Origin: Rhizobium sp. NXC14
GTDB taxonomy: Bacteria; Pseudomonadota; Alphaproteobacteria; Rhizobiales; Rhizobiaceae
Length of the DNA stretch: 64,000 nt
Reading direction: 5' to 3'
Assembly (NCBI RefSeq): GCF_002117485.1
Contig: NZ_CP021032.1
Coordinates: forward strand, 186,001 to 250,000
The notes under the pieces were generated by a model that saw only the letters and a program-made list of their open reading frames with translations, did no database searches and was not told the DNA's origin. Below, in pieces: positions 34,243-43,318 of this stretch. Position 1 is the stretch's first letter. Each line of letters starts with the position of its first letter. The position numbers and the translations under genes are program-made.

Positions 34243-35511
34243 ATGGACCGGATTTTGACCCGTCTTGCAACTGCGCGGCGCGAAGGCACCCCCTTCGGCA
34301 TTACCTCCGTCTGCTCCGCCCATCCCCTCGTCCTCAAGGCCGCCATCCGGCGGGCGGTGCGCGACGGCCGGCCGGTCCTGATCGAGGCGACCTGCAATCA
34401 GGTCAACCATCTCGGCGGCTATACCGGCATGACGCCGGAAGGCTTCATCGGCTTTGCCGAGCGCATTGCTACCGAGGAAGGGCTCGACCGTTCGCAGATG
34501 ATCTTCGGGGGTGATCACCTAGGTCCCAATCCGTGGCGCAAGGAAAAGCCGGAGGCCGCACTCGATAAGGCCGAGGCGATGGTTGAAGCTTACGTCCGAG
34601 CCGGGTTCGGCAAGATCCATCTCGATGCATCGATGGGCTGTGCCGGCGAGCCGGCCGCGCTCGACGACCGGACCATCGCCGAGCGCGCCGCCCGACTGGC
34701 GCAGGTGAGCGAAAGGACCGCGAAGGCGATCGGCGGGCCGCTGCCGCTTTATATTCTCGGCACCGAGGTTCCGGTGCCGGGCGGCGCCGACCATGCCCTC
34801 GAAGAACTCCAGCCGACCACGCCGGAGGCTGCCCGGGCGACGATCGCCATTCATCGCGAGATCTTTTCGCAGGCGGGATTGGAAGACGCCTTTTCCCGCG
34901 TCATCGCTTTCGTCGTCCAGCCGGGCGTCGAATTCGGCAGCGAGAACGTAATCGGCTACAGGCCCGAACTTGCGACTGAATTGACCGCACTTCTCGACGA
35001 GGAACCGCAATTCGTCTTCGAAGCTCATTCCACGGATTATCAGACGCGCGATGCGCTGAGGCGCCTGGTGCAGGACGGCTTTCCGATCCTGAAGGTCGGC
35101 CCCGGCCTGACCTTTGCGTTGCGCGAGGCCGCCTATGCGCTTGATTTGATCGCCACCGAAATGGTGCCCGGTTATGGCGACAGGCCGCTCGCCGCCGCGA
35201 TGGAGGCGGTGATGTTGTCGGCGCCCGGCGACTGGCAGGCCCATTATCACGGTGACGCCACCGCCCTGCGCTTGCAACGGCACTATAGCTACAGCGACCG
35301 CATCCGCTACTATTGGAATAGGCCCGAGGCCGACCGGTCTTTCGAGAAGCTGCTCGGCGCGCTGCGTGGCAAGACCATTCCGGAAACGCTGCTTCACCAA
35401 TTCCTGCCGCAGCTTTCTGCGGCCGAAGCCGGCGATCCCGAGAATATTCTGATTTCAGCGGTCGATCGCGTTCTTGCCGACTATCAGAGCGCCTGCGGCA
35501 GGCCAATCTGA
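34243..35511 (+). CDS. GatZ/KbaZ-like protein (probable D-tagatose-6-phosphate 4-epimerase)
   Basis: A 422-residue COG4573-family protein: GIGITSVC-like start (FGITSVCSAHPLVLKAAIRR), IFGGDHLGPNPWR, VFEAHSTDYQ and LKVGPGLTFALREA are conserved in GatZ/KbaZ. In E. coli these proteins are the non-catalytic partners of tagatose-bisphosphate aldolase. In Agrobacterium a member was reported to epimerise tagatose 6-phosphate to fructose 6-phosphate. No GatY/KbaY aldolase subunit gene is present here, which favours the epimerase role. It is co-transcribed with the kinase. Confidence 0.83.
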   Translation: MDRILTRLATARREGTPFGITSVCSAHPLVLKAAIRRAVRDGRPVLIEATCNQVNHLGGYTGMTPEGFIGFAERIATEEGLDRSQMIFGGDHLGPNPWRKEKPEAALDKAEAMVEAYVRAGFGKIHLDASMGCAGEPAALDDRTIAERAARLAQVSERTAKAIGGPLPLYILGTEVPVPGGADHALEELQPTTPEAARATIAIHREIFSQAGLEDAFSRVIAFVVQPGVEFGSENVIGYRPELATELTALLDEEPQFVFEAHSTDYQTRDALRRLVQDGFPILKVGPGLTFALREAAYALDLIATEMVPGYGDRPLAAAMEAVMLSAPGDWQAHYHGDATALRLQRHYSYSDRIRYYWNRPEADRSFEKLLGALRGKTIPETLLHQFLPQLSAAEAGDPENILISAVDRVLADYQSACGRPI

Positions 35512-35539
35512 GCGGCGCGACGTCGTCTAGGCGAGCGGA

Positions 35540-36139
35540 TCAATTTCCAGGCTCCATCACTGTCAACGCAGCCTGCGCGATGACATCTGCGATGCGTTCG
35601 GACAGCGCTGGGTCGGAGACGGCGCGCGCCAAGGTAACGCCGCCGCTCAGCATGGCGAGCAGCAGGATCGCCCGATCCTCGCGCCGCGGGTCGGATTGGC
35701 CCTGTATCGCACCCTCTTGCAGGCCGGCGGCGACTTCCTCGACGAGGCGTTTGATCTCTTCCGTATAGGCGTTTCGCGTTTCATCGTCCGCGCGCATCAC
35801 GTCGGGGGAAAGGCTCGGCAGAGCGCAGCTCTCATCCAACTCGCAGGTCCTTTTATAGCCGAGATAGTAGCCGACGAATGTCGTCAGCCAGTCTTTCGGT
35901 TGATTGGCTTTCAGCGCCGCAATTCCCTGCCGCAGTTCTTCGAGGCCCGCCAGCACGGCTGTGCGAAAGGCTTCGCCCTTTGACTTGAAGTGTCCGTAGA
36001 ATGCGCCGTTGGTCACGCCCGCTGCCTTGGTCAACGCATCAATACCGGCACCGCCATAGCCTTCCTTTCTGAAAATCTGCCCGGCCGCCGCGATGACTCG
36101 CATTCGGGTCTCTTGCTTGTGTTCGGCACTGTAACGCAT
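35540..36139 (-). CDS. TetR-family transcriptional regulator
   Basis: A 199-residue TetR protein with the DNA-binding domain at about residues 9-55 (TRMRVIAAAGQIFRKEGYGGAGIDALTKAAGVTNGAFYGHFKSKGEAF) and a C-terminal domain with cysteine-containing CELDESCALPSLSPDV, like regulators of quinone/electrophile-response genes. It is divergent from the tautomerase gene at 36262, and three GAGTGATC sites lie between them. Autoregulation and control of the tautomerase are likely. Confidence 0.87.
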   Translation of the reverse strand: MRYSAEHKQETRMRVIAAAGQIFRKEGYGGAGIDALTKAAGVTNGAFYGHFKSKGEAFRTAVLAGLEELRQGIAALKANQPKDWLTTFVGYYLGYKRTCELDESCALPSLSPDVMRADDETRNAYTEEIKRLVEEVAAGLQEGAIQGQSDPRREDRAILLLAMLSGGVTLARAVSDPALSERIADVIAQAALTVMEPGN

Positions 36140-36155
36140 GGAATACCCTCATTCG

Positions 36156-36216
36156 GAGTGATCACTCTTTATACCTTGCTAAGAGAGTGATCAGTGTGTA
36201 TGCATAAAGAGTGATC
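36156..36216. promoter_or_regulatory. Three-site operator region (GAGTGATC repeats)
   Basis: GAGTGATCACTC (36156-36167) is a perfect 12-bp palindrome. Two further copies of its half, GAGTGATC, start at 36185 and 36209. The sites occupy most of the 122 bases between the TetR and tautomerase start codons, so they are probably the binding sites of that TetR protein. Confidence 0.65.
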
Positions 36217-36261
36217 GGTATATATCAGAAACGGTCACGATCCAAAATAGGGAAATATGCG

Positions 36262-36690
36262 ATGCCCATTACACTCACCGTGCCGCAAGGCATGCTTTCG
36301 CAGCAAGCACAGGCGCAAGTCTTTGCCGGACTGACTAACGCGTTGCTTGATGTTGCCGATTTGACCGGCAATGCTTTCATGACCGCCAATATCGTCGGCA
36401 CCATCAACGTGCTGCCGCGCGAACATGTGCTTGCCGGGGGAGCGCCAGTTGCCGCTGCGTTCATCGAACTCAAGCTGCCCGAGATCGCACTGGCGAGCGC
36501 TGAAGCAAAACAGGCTTTCTTCGAAAAAGCGGCCGATGTGGTCGAACGGGCCGCGGAGGGCCGGCTGAAGCGCGAGCATATATGGTCCAATATCGTCTAT
36601 GCGCCTGAGGGGGCCTGGGGTATCGCCGGCCGCAGCTACAACAACGCCGAGTTTGTCGGCGCCATCCAGGGCGCGGCTACCGCCTCGTAA
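36262..36690 (+). CDS. Tautomerase/MIF-superfamily enzyme
   Basis: A 142-residue protein whose first residues, MPITLTVPQGMLS, expose the N-terminal proline that acts as catalytic base in 4-oxalocrotonate tautomerase-like enzymes. The length suggests a two-repeat (MIF/CHMI-like) subunit. The start ATG 36262 was preferred since it gives this proline after Met removal. It is divergent from a TetR gene, sharing the GAGTGATC sites, suggesting induction by the substrate. The substrate is unknown. Confidence 0.8.
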   Translation: MPITLTVPQGMLSQQAQAQVFAGLTNALLDVADLTGNAFMTANIVGTINVLPREHVLAGGAPVAAAFIELKLPEIALASAEAKQAFFEKAADVVERAAEGRLKREHIWSNIVYAPEGAWGIAGRSYNNAEFVGAIQGAATAS

Positions 36691-36783
36691 CGATCGGCCC
36701 ATGCGCGGAAATCTCTGACCTGATGCAAGACCGGACCGGCGACAACAATGAGTCGCGGTCCGGCACCACCACGGAGCCAAGCG

Positions 36784-37179
36784 ATGCAGCTTGCCAACTA
36801 TCTGTTCTTTTCCTCCGGCTGCGAGGAGGCGCTCGGCTTTTATGCCGAATGCGGGCTCGGGCATGTCACGCAGTTGAAGCGGCACGGCGCAGACGGAATG
36901 CCTATTGCCAGTGAAACCATGCGGGGCAAGGTTATGCATGCTCGCTTCGAAGGACCTGGCATCATGTTTTTCGCCTCGGACAATCATGATGCCGAGCCGA
37001 TGCGCGGCTCCGCCCATATGCTGATCATGGACGACCATGACAGGACTGACAGGCTTTTCGCCCGGCTGGCCGAAGGCGGTGAGATAACGACACCCCTCGC
37101 CGTGCAGCCGTGGGGGAGTTACTACGGCAAGTTCACCGATCGCTTTGGTGTTCAGTGGATGCTCGATTGCTTGGCGTGA
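36784..37179 (+). CDS. VOC/glyoxalase-superfamily (PhnB-like) protein
   Basis: A 131-residue protein of the vicinal oxygen chelate fold: YLFFSSGCEEALGFYAECGLG, ARFEGPGIMFFASD and the C-terminal WGSYYGKFTDRFGVQWMLDC, a PhnB/3-demethylubiquinone-like pattern. ATG 36784 lies eight bases after GGAG. It follows the tautomerase by 93 bases in the same direction and could share its transcript. Function unknown. Confidence 0.8.
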   Translation: MQLANYLFFSSGCEEALGFYAECGLGHVTQLKRHGADGMPIASETMRGKVMHARFEGPGIMFFASDNHDAEPMRGSAHMLIMDDHDRTDRLFARLAEGGEITTPLAVQPWGSYYGKFTDRFGVQWMLDCLA

Positions 37180-37254
37180 GCATGGGCTGACCATGAGCAA
37201 TTGTGGTTCGCCGACCAAGCAGCTGCGGCCCCTCCCCTATCCGATCTCCGTCCA

Positions 37255-38019
37255 TTATCGTGTTGTATAGCCACCATCGATGACCAGCACTTCGCCGGTG
37301 ACATAGCTTGCCGCGGCCGAGCAGAGGAACAAGGCTGCACCCGCCACCTCCTCCGGCTGCCCGACACGGTCCATCGGCGTCATGCTGCGCCAGGTCGGGA
37401 ACCAGTCGGGATTGGCGATGCCGCCGCGCGACATATCGGTCTCGATATAGCCGGGCGCAATGGCATTGACGCGGATGTTCTCGGCGGCGACCTCGCTTGC
37501 CAGGCTCTTCGTCATCATGTGGACCGCCGCTTTGGAGGCGTTGTAGGCGACCTGGTTCTGCGGAATGTTGGATATGATGCCGGAGATCGAGCCGATATTG
37601 AGGATAACGCCGCCGCCCTGGCGCCGCATCGGTGCAAGTGCTGCGCGGCAGGCGCGGAAGACGGCATCGACATTGACGGTCATGATCTCGCGCCAGATGG
37701 CATCGGAGAATTCCCCACTGTCGCCATGAATGGCGATACCGGCATTGTTGACGAGGATATCGAGCCGACCCGCCCGTGAGAGGGTCTCAGTGACGAGCGC
37801 ATCGGCGGCATTATCTTTCATCATGTCGGCGGCGACGAAATCGCAATCGACCCCGGCTTTGGCCAGCCGCTCGTCCGCCGCCGCGTTGCGGTTTCTTCCG
37901 CTGATGAAGATTTTGGCGCCCGCCTCTCCCAGTGCTTCGGCGATCGCCAGGCCGATGCCGCGCGTGCCGCCGGTCACCAGCGCCACCTGTCCGTCCAGGC
38001 GAAATCTGTCGAAGATCAT
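37255..38019 (-). CDS. Short-chain dehydrogenase/reductase of the ribitol-type locus
   Basis: A 254-residue classical SDR with TGGTRGIGLA cofactor motif, NNAG, and catalytic Ser and YNASK. The C-terminal DGGYTTR is usual for sugar-alcohol and gluconate-5-dehydrogenase-like members. ATG 38019 was chosen since AAGGAAA precedes it; the frame is open 13 codons further. It is the last gene of the leftward ribitol operon, 42 bases after the RbtD-like gene. Probable role: oxidising a second polyol or ketose intermediate. Confidence 0.83.
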   Translation of the reverse strand: MIFDRFRLDGQVALVTGGTRGIGLAIAEALGEAGAKIFISGRNRNAAADERLAKAGVDCDFVAADMMKDNAADALVTETLSRAGRLDILVNNAGIAIHGDSGEFSDAIWREIMTVNVDAVFRACRAALAPMRRQGGGVILNIGSISGIISNIPQNQVAYNASKAAVHMMTKSLASEVAAENIRVNAIAPGYIETDMSRGGIANPDWFPTWRSMTPMDRVGQPEEVAGAALFLCSAAASYVTGEVLVIDGGYTTR

Positions 38020-38061
38020 GGCCGTTTCCTTTCTCTGGCTACTAGGGGGCCGGCGCATCGC

Positions 38062-38790
38062 TCAGATGTCGGTGCTCTGCGGTAGAATGACGAGGTCACG
38101 GATGGTGACGTTGCGTGGGCGCGTGAGCATGAAGAGCACCGCTTCGGCCACTTCTTTGGGCTCCATCAAGCCACCGGCGGCGAGTGCCTCGTCGAGCTTT
38201 TCCTGCGGCCAATCGCTGAGAAGGGCGGTCACGACAGGGCCGGGTGCTACGGCGCCGACCCGCAAGCCGTGCTTGGCGACCTGTCGCCTGAGGGTATGGA
38301 CGAAGGCCTGGACCGCATGTTTGGAAGCCGTATAGATCGGCTCCCATACCACCGGGATCATCCCGGCGACCGAACTCGTCAGAATGACATCGCCGGTCTT
38401 GCGTTCGACCATATGCGGCAGGACGGCGTGCACCGAACGGAAGGCGGCGTTGATGTTCAGGTTGAGCATGCGATCCCAGGCGTCGGGGTCGCCGTCAAGC
38501 ACTTCGCCGCCGATGTAGGAGCCGGCATTGGCGTGGAAAATGTCCAGCTGGCCCGCTTTCTCCAGGATAGCAGGCATCATTTGCCCCACGCTTTTAGGGT
38601 CCAGAAGATCGATGACCAGGGGAATAGCCTGTTCGCCGAGCTTCGAGCAGACATCTCTCAATGCTTCTTCGTTGCGGTCGATCAGCGCGACCCGCGCGCC
38701 TGATGCAAGCATGGTCCTGGCGCACTCCAGGCCAATACCCGACGCGGCCCCGGTAACAGCCGCGACTTTTCCAGACAGATCCTGTCCCAT
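38062..38790 (-). CDS. rbtD: Ribitol 2-dehydrogenase-like SDR
   Basis: A 242-residue [25 protein letters not shown], and catalytic YTASKHAVQ. The C-terminus [22 protein letters not shown] closely resembles the end of Klebsiella ribitol 2-dehydrogenase. It would oxidise ribitol to D-ribulose with NAD. Located between the second SDR and the permease of an XylFGH-like importer, suggesting that transporter carries ribitol or a related pentitol. No ribulokinase gene is seen here. Confidence 0.83.
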   Translation of the reverse strand: MGQDLSGKVAAVTGAASGIGLECARTMLASGARVALIDRNEEALRDVCSKLGEQAIPLVIDLLDPKSVGQMMPAILEKAGQLDIFHANAGSYIGGEVLDGDPDAWDRMLNLNINAAFRSVHAVLPHMVERKTGDVILTSSVAGMIPVVWEPIYTASKHAVQAFVHTLRRQVAKHGLRVGAVAPGPVVTALLSDWPQEKLDEALAAGGLMEPKEVAEAVLFMLTRPRNVTIRDLVILPQSTDI

Positions 38791-38814
38791 TTTCTTCCTC
38801 TGCTTTCCTGTTGA

Positions 38815-40074
38815 TTAGGCCCGGCCGTGCGAAATACGCGATCGGCGTGCCAGCGAGTCCACGATGACGGCTACGGCAAGAACGGCCCCCGTGATCATGT
38901 AACGAAGCGATGACGACAGATCGAGGAGCGTCAGACCGCTCGCGATCGACTGAATGACGATGATGCCGAGAAGGGCCGAGTAGGCACTGCCGCGTCCGCC
39001 GAACAGGCTGGTGCCGCCGATGACCGCCGCAGCGATGGCGTTGAGATTGACGTCGCCGGTGCCGGCCTGCTGACTGGCCGTCGCCAATCGCGCCGCCGAG
39101 AGCACGCCGCCGGTCGCGGCCAGCAGGGCGCACATGACGAAGGCGCTGGCATAGATACGCGGCACATTGATGCCGGAGCGGCGGGCCGCCTCCCTGTTGC
39201 CGCCGACGGCATGCATGGAGCGCCCCCATTTCGTGCGGGTCAGCGCATAATTCATAGCCGCGACGAGGCCGACGAAAAGGCCGAACATCCAGGGAATTCC
39301 GCGCGACTGGTTGAGATAGAAGGCTACCGCTTCCAGGGCAACAGTGATCACGACGGCGCGCAGAAGCAGTCCGCTGACGGATTTCGACGACAGCCCGGCG
39401 GCCCGCCGCCGCGCCGCGGTGCGGTAGCTGGAGAAAAAATACGCAATGCCGGCAAGCGCAATGAGCGTATAGGAGACCGGATCCGGCATGACCATTATCT
39501 GCCCGAAATTCACGAGCCACGAGCCATAGGTCAGATTGATCGAGCCGGTCGCTCCGAGAATATAGAGCTGCAGCCCGAGAACGGCGAGCAGTCCCGACAG
39601 GGTAGAGACGAAGCTCGGCATGCCGAAGCGGTTGAAGAGGAAGGAGTAAAGTGATCCGATCAAGGCGCCGACCGCCATTGCGGCAAGTATGGCCAGTACC
39701 ACCGGCCAGCCCTGGTTGATCCAGAAGACGCCGACCAGCGCCGAGGCGAAGCCGCTGACTGAACCGACGGACAGATCGATTTCGCCGACCATCAGGATGC
39801 AGACGATGCCGAGCGAGATGACGCCGACCGTCGAACAATCGAATAGCATGTTGACGAGGTTGGCGCTGGAGAGAAACACCGGATTGAGCGCCTGGAACAC
39901 CGTCCAGATGATCACCAAGCCGATGATGACAGGCAGCGAGCCGAGGTCACCGGAGCGGATACGATCCCAGAAGGCGCGGACCCAACCGGCAAGGCTATCG
40001 TCATGGCGTACTCTTTCGTCACGCCGATCGAGGAGAACAGGTGCTGCCGGTTCGTTCTCAATGGTCTTCATCAT
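38815..40074 (-). CDS. Sugar/polyol ABC transporter permease (XylH/RbsC type)
   Basis: A 419-residue inner-membrane permease with about ten hydrophobic segments, beginning in the soluble N-terminus and then VIIGLVIIWTVFQALNPVFLSSANLVNML. The sequence GEIDLSVGSVSGFASALVGVFW and the GGNREAARRSGINVPRIYASAF loop are diagnostic of the XylH/RbsC group. It overlaps the ATPase gene by four bases. Single permease homodimerises in this transporter class. Confidence 0.92.
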   Translation of the reverse strand: MMKTIENEPAAPVLLDRRDERVRHDDSLAGWVRAFWDRIRSGDLGSLPVIIGLVIIWTVFQALNPVFLSSANLVNMLFDCSTVGVISLGIVCILMVGEIDLSVGSVSGFASALVGVFWINQGWPVVLAILAAMAVGALIGSLYSFLFNRFGMPSFVSTLSGLLAVLGLQLYILGATGSINLTYGSWLVNFGQIMVMPDPVSYTLIALAGIAYFFSSYRTAARRRAAGLSSKSVSGLLLRAVVITVALEAVAFYLNQSRGIPWMFGLFVGLVAAMNYALTRTKWGRSMHAVGGNREAARRSGINVPRIYASAFVMCALLAATGGVLSAARLATASQQAGTGDVNLNAIAAAVIGGTSLFGGRGSAYSALLGIIVIQSIASGLTLLDLSSSLRYMITGAVLAVAVIVDSLARRSRISHGRA

Positions 40075-40889
40075 GCCCTGCCCTCCTCGTTCTCTTGGCT
40101 TTGCGCCTTGCGACGCATAGCGCGGCGGGAGACGGAGTTGTTGGATGCGCCGGTAATCGCGCTGACGAGCTCTTCGTTCGATGCGTCGGGCATGAAGGTG
40201 CCGTTGTTTCGCCCGAGCCGGAGCACGACGATACGGTCGGCTACAGCCCGCACATCCTCCATGTTATGGCTGATCATGATAACGCCGAGGCCGCGCTCGC
40301 GCACGCGCTCGATCAGATCCAGCACCTCGGCCGTCTGAGCAACGCCGAGTGCGGCGGTGGGTTCGTCGAGCATGATTAGTTTCGGTTCGAGCAACAGCGA
40401 CCGGGCGATCGCCACGGTCTGACGCTGGCCCCCGGAAAGCGAGGCGACGGGCTCGCGCACGCTTGGGATCCGCGCGGAAAGTTCGTTCAGCAGCTTCCAG
40501 GCGCGGATCTCCATCGCGACCTCGTCGAGCTGGATGGGATTGAGCTCCTTGCCGAGAAAGATATTGGCGACGACGTCGAGATTCTCACAAAGAGCCAAAT
40601 CCTGAAAGACGGTCGCAATGCCGAGATTGAGCGCAGCGCTTGGGCTCGACAGATCTGCCTGTTTTCCCTCGAACAGGATGGTGCCCGCGGTCGGCTGGTG
40701 GACGCCCGCCAGAATCTTGACCAGCGTTGATTTGCCGGCGCCATTGTCGCCCACAAGCGCCACGACTTCGCCGGCGTGCACGTCAAGCTCGATATCGGTC
40801 AGCGCCGACACCGCTCCGAAATTCTTCGAAATCCCACGCAGGCTGAGGACGGGCTGGCGGGGATCAAATTGATGTGAGATTTCAGACAT
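40071..40889 (-). CDS. Sugar/polyol ABC transporter ATPase (single-domain, XylG-like)
   Basis: A 272-residue ATPase with Walker A GDNGAGKST, signature LSGGQRQTVAIARSL and Walker B LIMLDEPTAALG. Members of the ribose/xylose group usually have two ATPase domains in about 500 residues; this has one and would act as a homodimer, as in other rhizobial pentitol/fructose (FrcA-like) systems. It lies between the permease and binding protein genes. Confidence 0.9.
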   Translation of the reverse strand: MSEISHQFDPRQPVLSLRGISKNFGAVSALTDIELDVHAGEVVALVGDNGAGKSTLVKILAGVHQPTAGTILFEGKQADLSSPSAALNLGIATVFQDLALCENLDVVANIFLGKELNPIQLDEVAMEIRAWKLLNELSARIPSVREPVASLSGGQRQTVAIARSLLLEPKLIMLDEPTAALGVAQTAEVLDLIERVRERGLGVIMISHNMEDVRAVADRIVVLRLGRNNGTFMPDASNEELVSAITGASNNSVSRRAMRRKAQSQENEEGRA

Positions 40890-40915
40890 CGCCTGATCTT
40901 TCGGAAAAGCGAAAA

Positions 40916-40945
40916 GGAAGCGCGGCCGATGTCGGACGCGCTTCC
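40916..40945 (-). promoter_or_regulatory. Intra-operon hairpin after the ribitol binding-protein gene
   Basis: GGAAGCGCG (40916-40924), 12-base loop, CGCGCTTCC (40937-40945): a 9-bp perfect stem between the binding protein stop and the ATPase start, with no T-run. It matches the position of hairpins after other binding-protein genes in this window. Confidence 0.6.
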
Positions 40946-40952
40946 GTTGGAT

Positions 40953-42020
40953 TTACTTGATGATGCCGAGCTTCTTGCAGCCCTCGGCGTAACGGCCGGT
41001 GCAGAGCTCTTCGGCAGTGTTGATCTTCTTGTCGATGATCTCGGCCTTCAAATTCTCGGCAGTGACGACGGCCGGCACGAAAAGCTGCGCCGGCGTGTCG
41101 TAGAGCGTCATCTCGGCCTTGATCGTTTCGCCTGCCAGGAGCTTTACGGCGACGTCGGCTGCGGCGGCGGCGACGATTTCGCTCGGCTTGGAGATCGTGT
41201 TGTACTGATCCCCTGATATGATGAGCTGCAGCGCCGCGATCGTCGCGTCGTTGCCGGTCACCGGCGGCACGGGATCGACACCGGCGGCCTTGAAGGCTGC
41301 GATGGCACCACCGCCGGTGCCGTCATTAGCAGCGACGACGCCGACGATCTGCTTGCCGAAGCGGGTGATCTGTCCGGCGGCCCATTGCTGCGCATTCGCC
41401 GGCTGCCAGTTCGGCGTATCGAATTCAGCAAGCGTCTTGTATCCACCGCTCGCCAGACCCTCGTGAATGCCGTCCTTGATCAGGCCGGCAGCAGCATCGG
41501 TCGGCGAACCGTTGATCTGCAGAATACCGCCGCTGTCCGTTGGCACGTTCTTCGCCTTCAGATGCTTGACGAGCGATTCCGCAATCGCCTTGCCGATCGC
41601 CTTGTTGTCGAAGGAGACATAGAAATCGGCCTTGCCGGTCGGAATCGGGCGGTCATAGGCAATGACCTTGACGCCCTGGCTTTGGGCGAGCTGGACAAGA
41701 GATGCGGCCGCCGCCGAATCCACCGGATCCAGCACGATAACCTTGGCACCCTGGGTGATGGCCGAATTGAATTGTTGCTGCTGTTTGGCAATATCGGCAT
41801 CGGCATTCTGATAGATGACCTTGCACGACGCGCAAAGCTTCTTCATCTCGGCGACGAAGCCCGGATGGTCGTGCTCTTCATAACGGGTCGAGCCTTGGTC
41901 GGGCATGAGGAACGCGACGGTCGCATCCGCAACCGCGCTTTGTGCAAAGGCGGAAGTTCCCCCGAGCAAGGACAACATAAGTGCCGCGGCGCCTGCCGCT
42001 TTCGTCGAAAATTTCGTCAT
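40953..42020 (-). CDS. Sugar/polyol ABC transporter periplasmic binding protein (XylF/RbsB type)
   Basis: A 355-residue binding protein with a Sec signal peptide (MTKFSTKAAGAAALMLSLLGGTSAFAQ, cleavage after AFA). The type I fold is visible: VAFLMPDQGSTRYEEHDHPGF, GAKVIVLDPVDS, VVAANDGTGGGAIAAFKAAG. ATG 42020 is at the proper distance from GGGAGGAG; an ATG two codons earlier abuts it. It heads the ribitol-type operon and supplies substrate to the permease-ATPase pair. Confidence 0.92.
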   Translation of the reverse strand: MTKFSTKAAGAAALMLSLLGGTSAFAQSAVADATVAFLMPDQGSTRYEEHDHPGFVAEMKKLCASCKVIYQNADADIAKQQQQFNSAITQGAKVIVLDPVDSAAAASLVQLAQSQGVKVIAYDRPIPTGKADFYVSFDNKAIGKAIAESLVKHLKAKNVPTDSGGILQINGSPTDAAAGLIKDGIHEGLASGGYKTLAEFDTPNWQPANAQQWAAGQITRFGKQIVGVVAANDGTGGGAIAAFKAAGVDPVPPVTGNDATIAALQLIISGDQYNTISKPSEIVAAAAADVAVKLLAGETIKAEMTLYDTPAQLFVPAVVTAENLKAEIIDKKINTAEELCTGRYAEGCKKLGIIK

Positions 42021-42234
42021 TTCCATCTCCTCCCATTGGAAAAAATCGTGTAGTCGGTGATTGCAGTGATCTGCTGTGCCGTTCGGCTGAACGAGCGGCG
42101 TGCCTGCCCCGGCGGTTTGCTGTTTCTGAGGACAAGCGTCTCCTCTCGCGAGCCGCTCCTCGCGCGCTCACGTTCAAGCCTGCGTCAGTTTTGTTCCTCC
42201 TCCTTGTCCTCCCTATTGCCGTCTTCGACGGACC

Positions 42235-43119
42235 TTATGCCGCCTTCGCCACGTTGATATTGTCGCCCAACAATCGCCGGAAGCGGGACGGCGTCATGCC
42301 TTTTTCCGCGAGAAACTGGCGGTTGAAGTTGGACAGATTGTTGAAGCCGACCTCGAAGCAGATGTCTGTGATCGACGCATGGTCGTCGCTCATCAGGATC
42401 TGGCAGGCGAGATTGATGCGTAGGCGTTTCACATATTGCACGAGCGACATGCCGGTATGGCGGCGGAAAGCGCGTGAGAAGGCGCCTGTGGACTGTCCGG
42501 CGATCGCAGCGAGATCGGTTTCGTCGAAGGATTTCGTCAGATTTTCTCTGATATAAGCGAGCGCCTTGTTGATGCCGGCCGACATATAGCCCGAGGGATC
42601 GGGCAGATAGCTGGGGCTTGCGAGAAGCTGGGCGTCCTGCGCCCGGCTGAGCAGCCCGACGATCATCATGAAGAGCTCGATACGGCGTACGCCCTGAGCC
42701 TGCTGCACCTCGTTCATTAGCGGCGCCACCTCCCCGCTGGTCTCAGTGCCGAAGAGCACGCCCCGGCGGGATGCTTCGAGGACCGGCTCGAAGGGACCGA
42801 GCTCGGGCAGCACTTTCATTGTGTCGCTGATAAAATTCTCGCTGAACTGGATGAGCTGGCATCGAAGCGGAATGCTCGATCCCTTCGGGACGTCGCTGAT
42901 CCAGTTGTGAGGAAGATTGGGGCCAGCCAGCACCAGATTGCCCGGTTCGAACTCGCCGATGAAATCGCCGACGAAAAAGCGTCCTGTTGTCGCCACGACG
43001 AGATGCAGTTCATATTCCGGATGAAAATGCCAGCGAACGGTGTGATAGGGATAGCCATGCGCCTTCGCTGCGAAGGATTCGCCCGGTCTGATCTGAACGA
43101 CTTCCAAGTCAGGTTCCAT
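42235..43119 (-). CDS. AraC-family transcriptional regulator with cupin sensor
   Basis: A 294-residue regulator. The N-terminal cupin-like domain (PYHTVRWHFHPEYELHLVVATTGRFFVGDF) probably binds a sugar; the C-terminal AraC DNA-binding pair of helix-turn-helices is at about residues 190-285 (TDLAAIAGQSTGAFSRAFRRHTGMSLVQYVKRLRI, then ITDICFEVGFNNLSNFNRQFL). ATG 43119 follows GGGAGGAGG. It is upstream of the ribitol-type operon, co-directional with 215 bases between, and is the likely activator. Confidence 0.89.
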   Translation of the reverse strand: MEPDLEVVQIRPGESFAAKAHGYPYHTVRWHFHPEYELHLVVATTGRFFVGDFIGEFEPGNLVLAGPNLPHNWISDVPKGSSIPLRCQLIQFSENFISDTMKVLPELGPFEPVLEASRRGVLFGTETSGEVAPLMNEVQQAQGVRRIELFMMIVGLLSRAQDAQLLASPSYLPDPSGYMSAGINKALAYIRENLTKSFDETDLAAIAGQSTGAFSRAFRRHTGMSLVQYVKRLRINLACQILMSDDHASITDICFEVGFNNLSNFNRQFLAEKGMTPSRFRRLLGDNINVAKAA

Positions 43120-43318
43120 CGTTTCCTCCTCCCAGGGGCGGTTCTATCTCCGCCTGCCAAATTCCCTTTTGGCTTTATTATTATGGCGAGTGTAGTGGGC
43201 TCGCTTCATGCCCGCCACCACGATTCCAGGCCAAAACCGATACTTTTTTGATGATTGGCGCTACGCAGGCGGCGCAAAGACGATGGCAATCTGCCTTTGG
43301 GATCGTCCGAGACTGATC

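Noticed and set aside
38594..39838. 414-codon minus-strand frame overlapping the ribitol transporter
   Set aside because: Out of phase with the permease and RbtD-like genes, which have clear family motifs.
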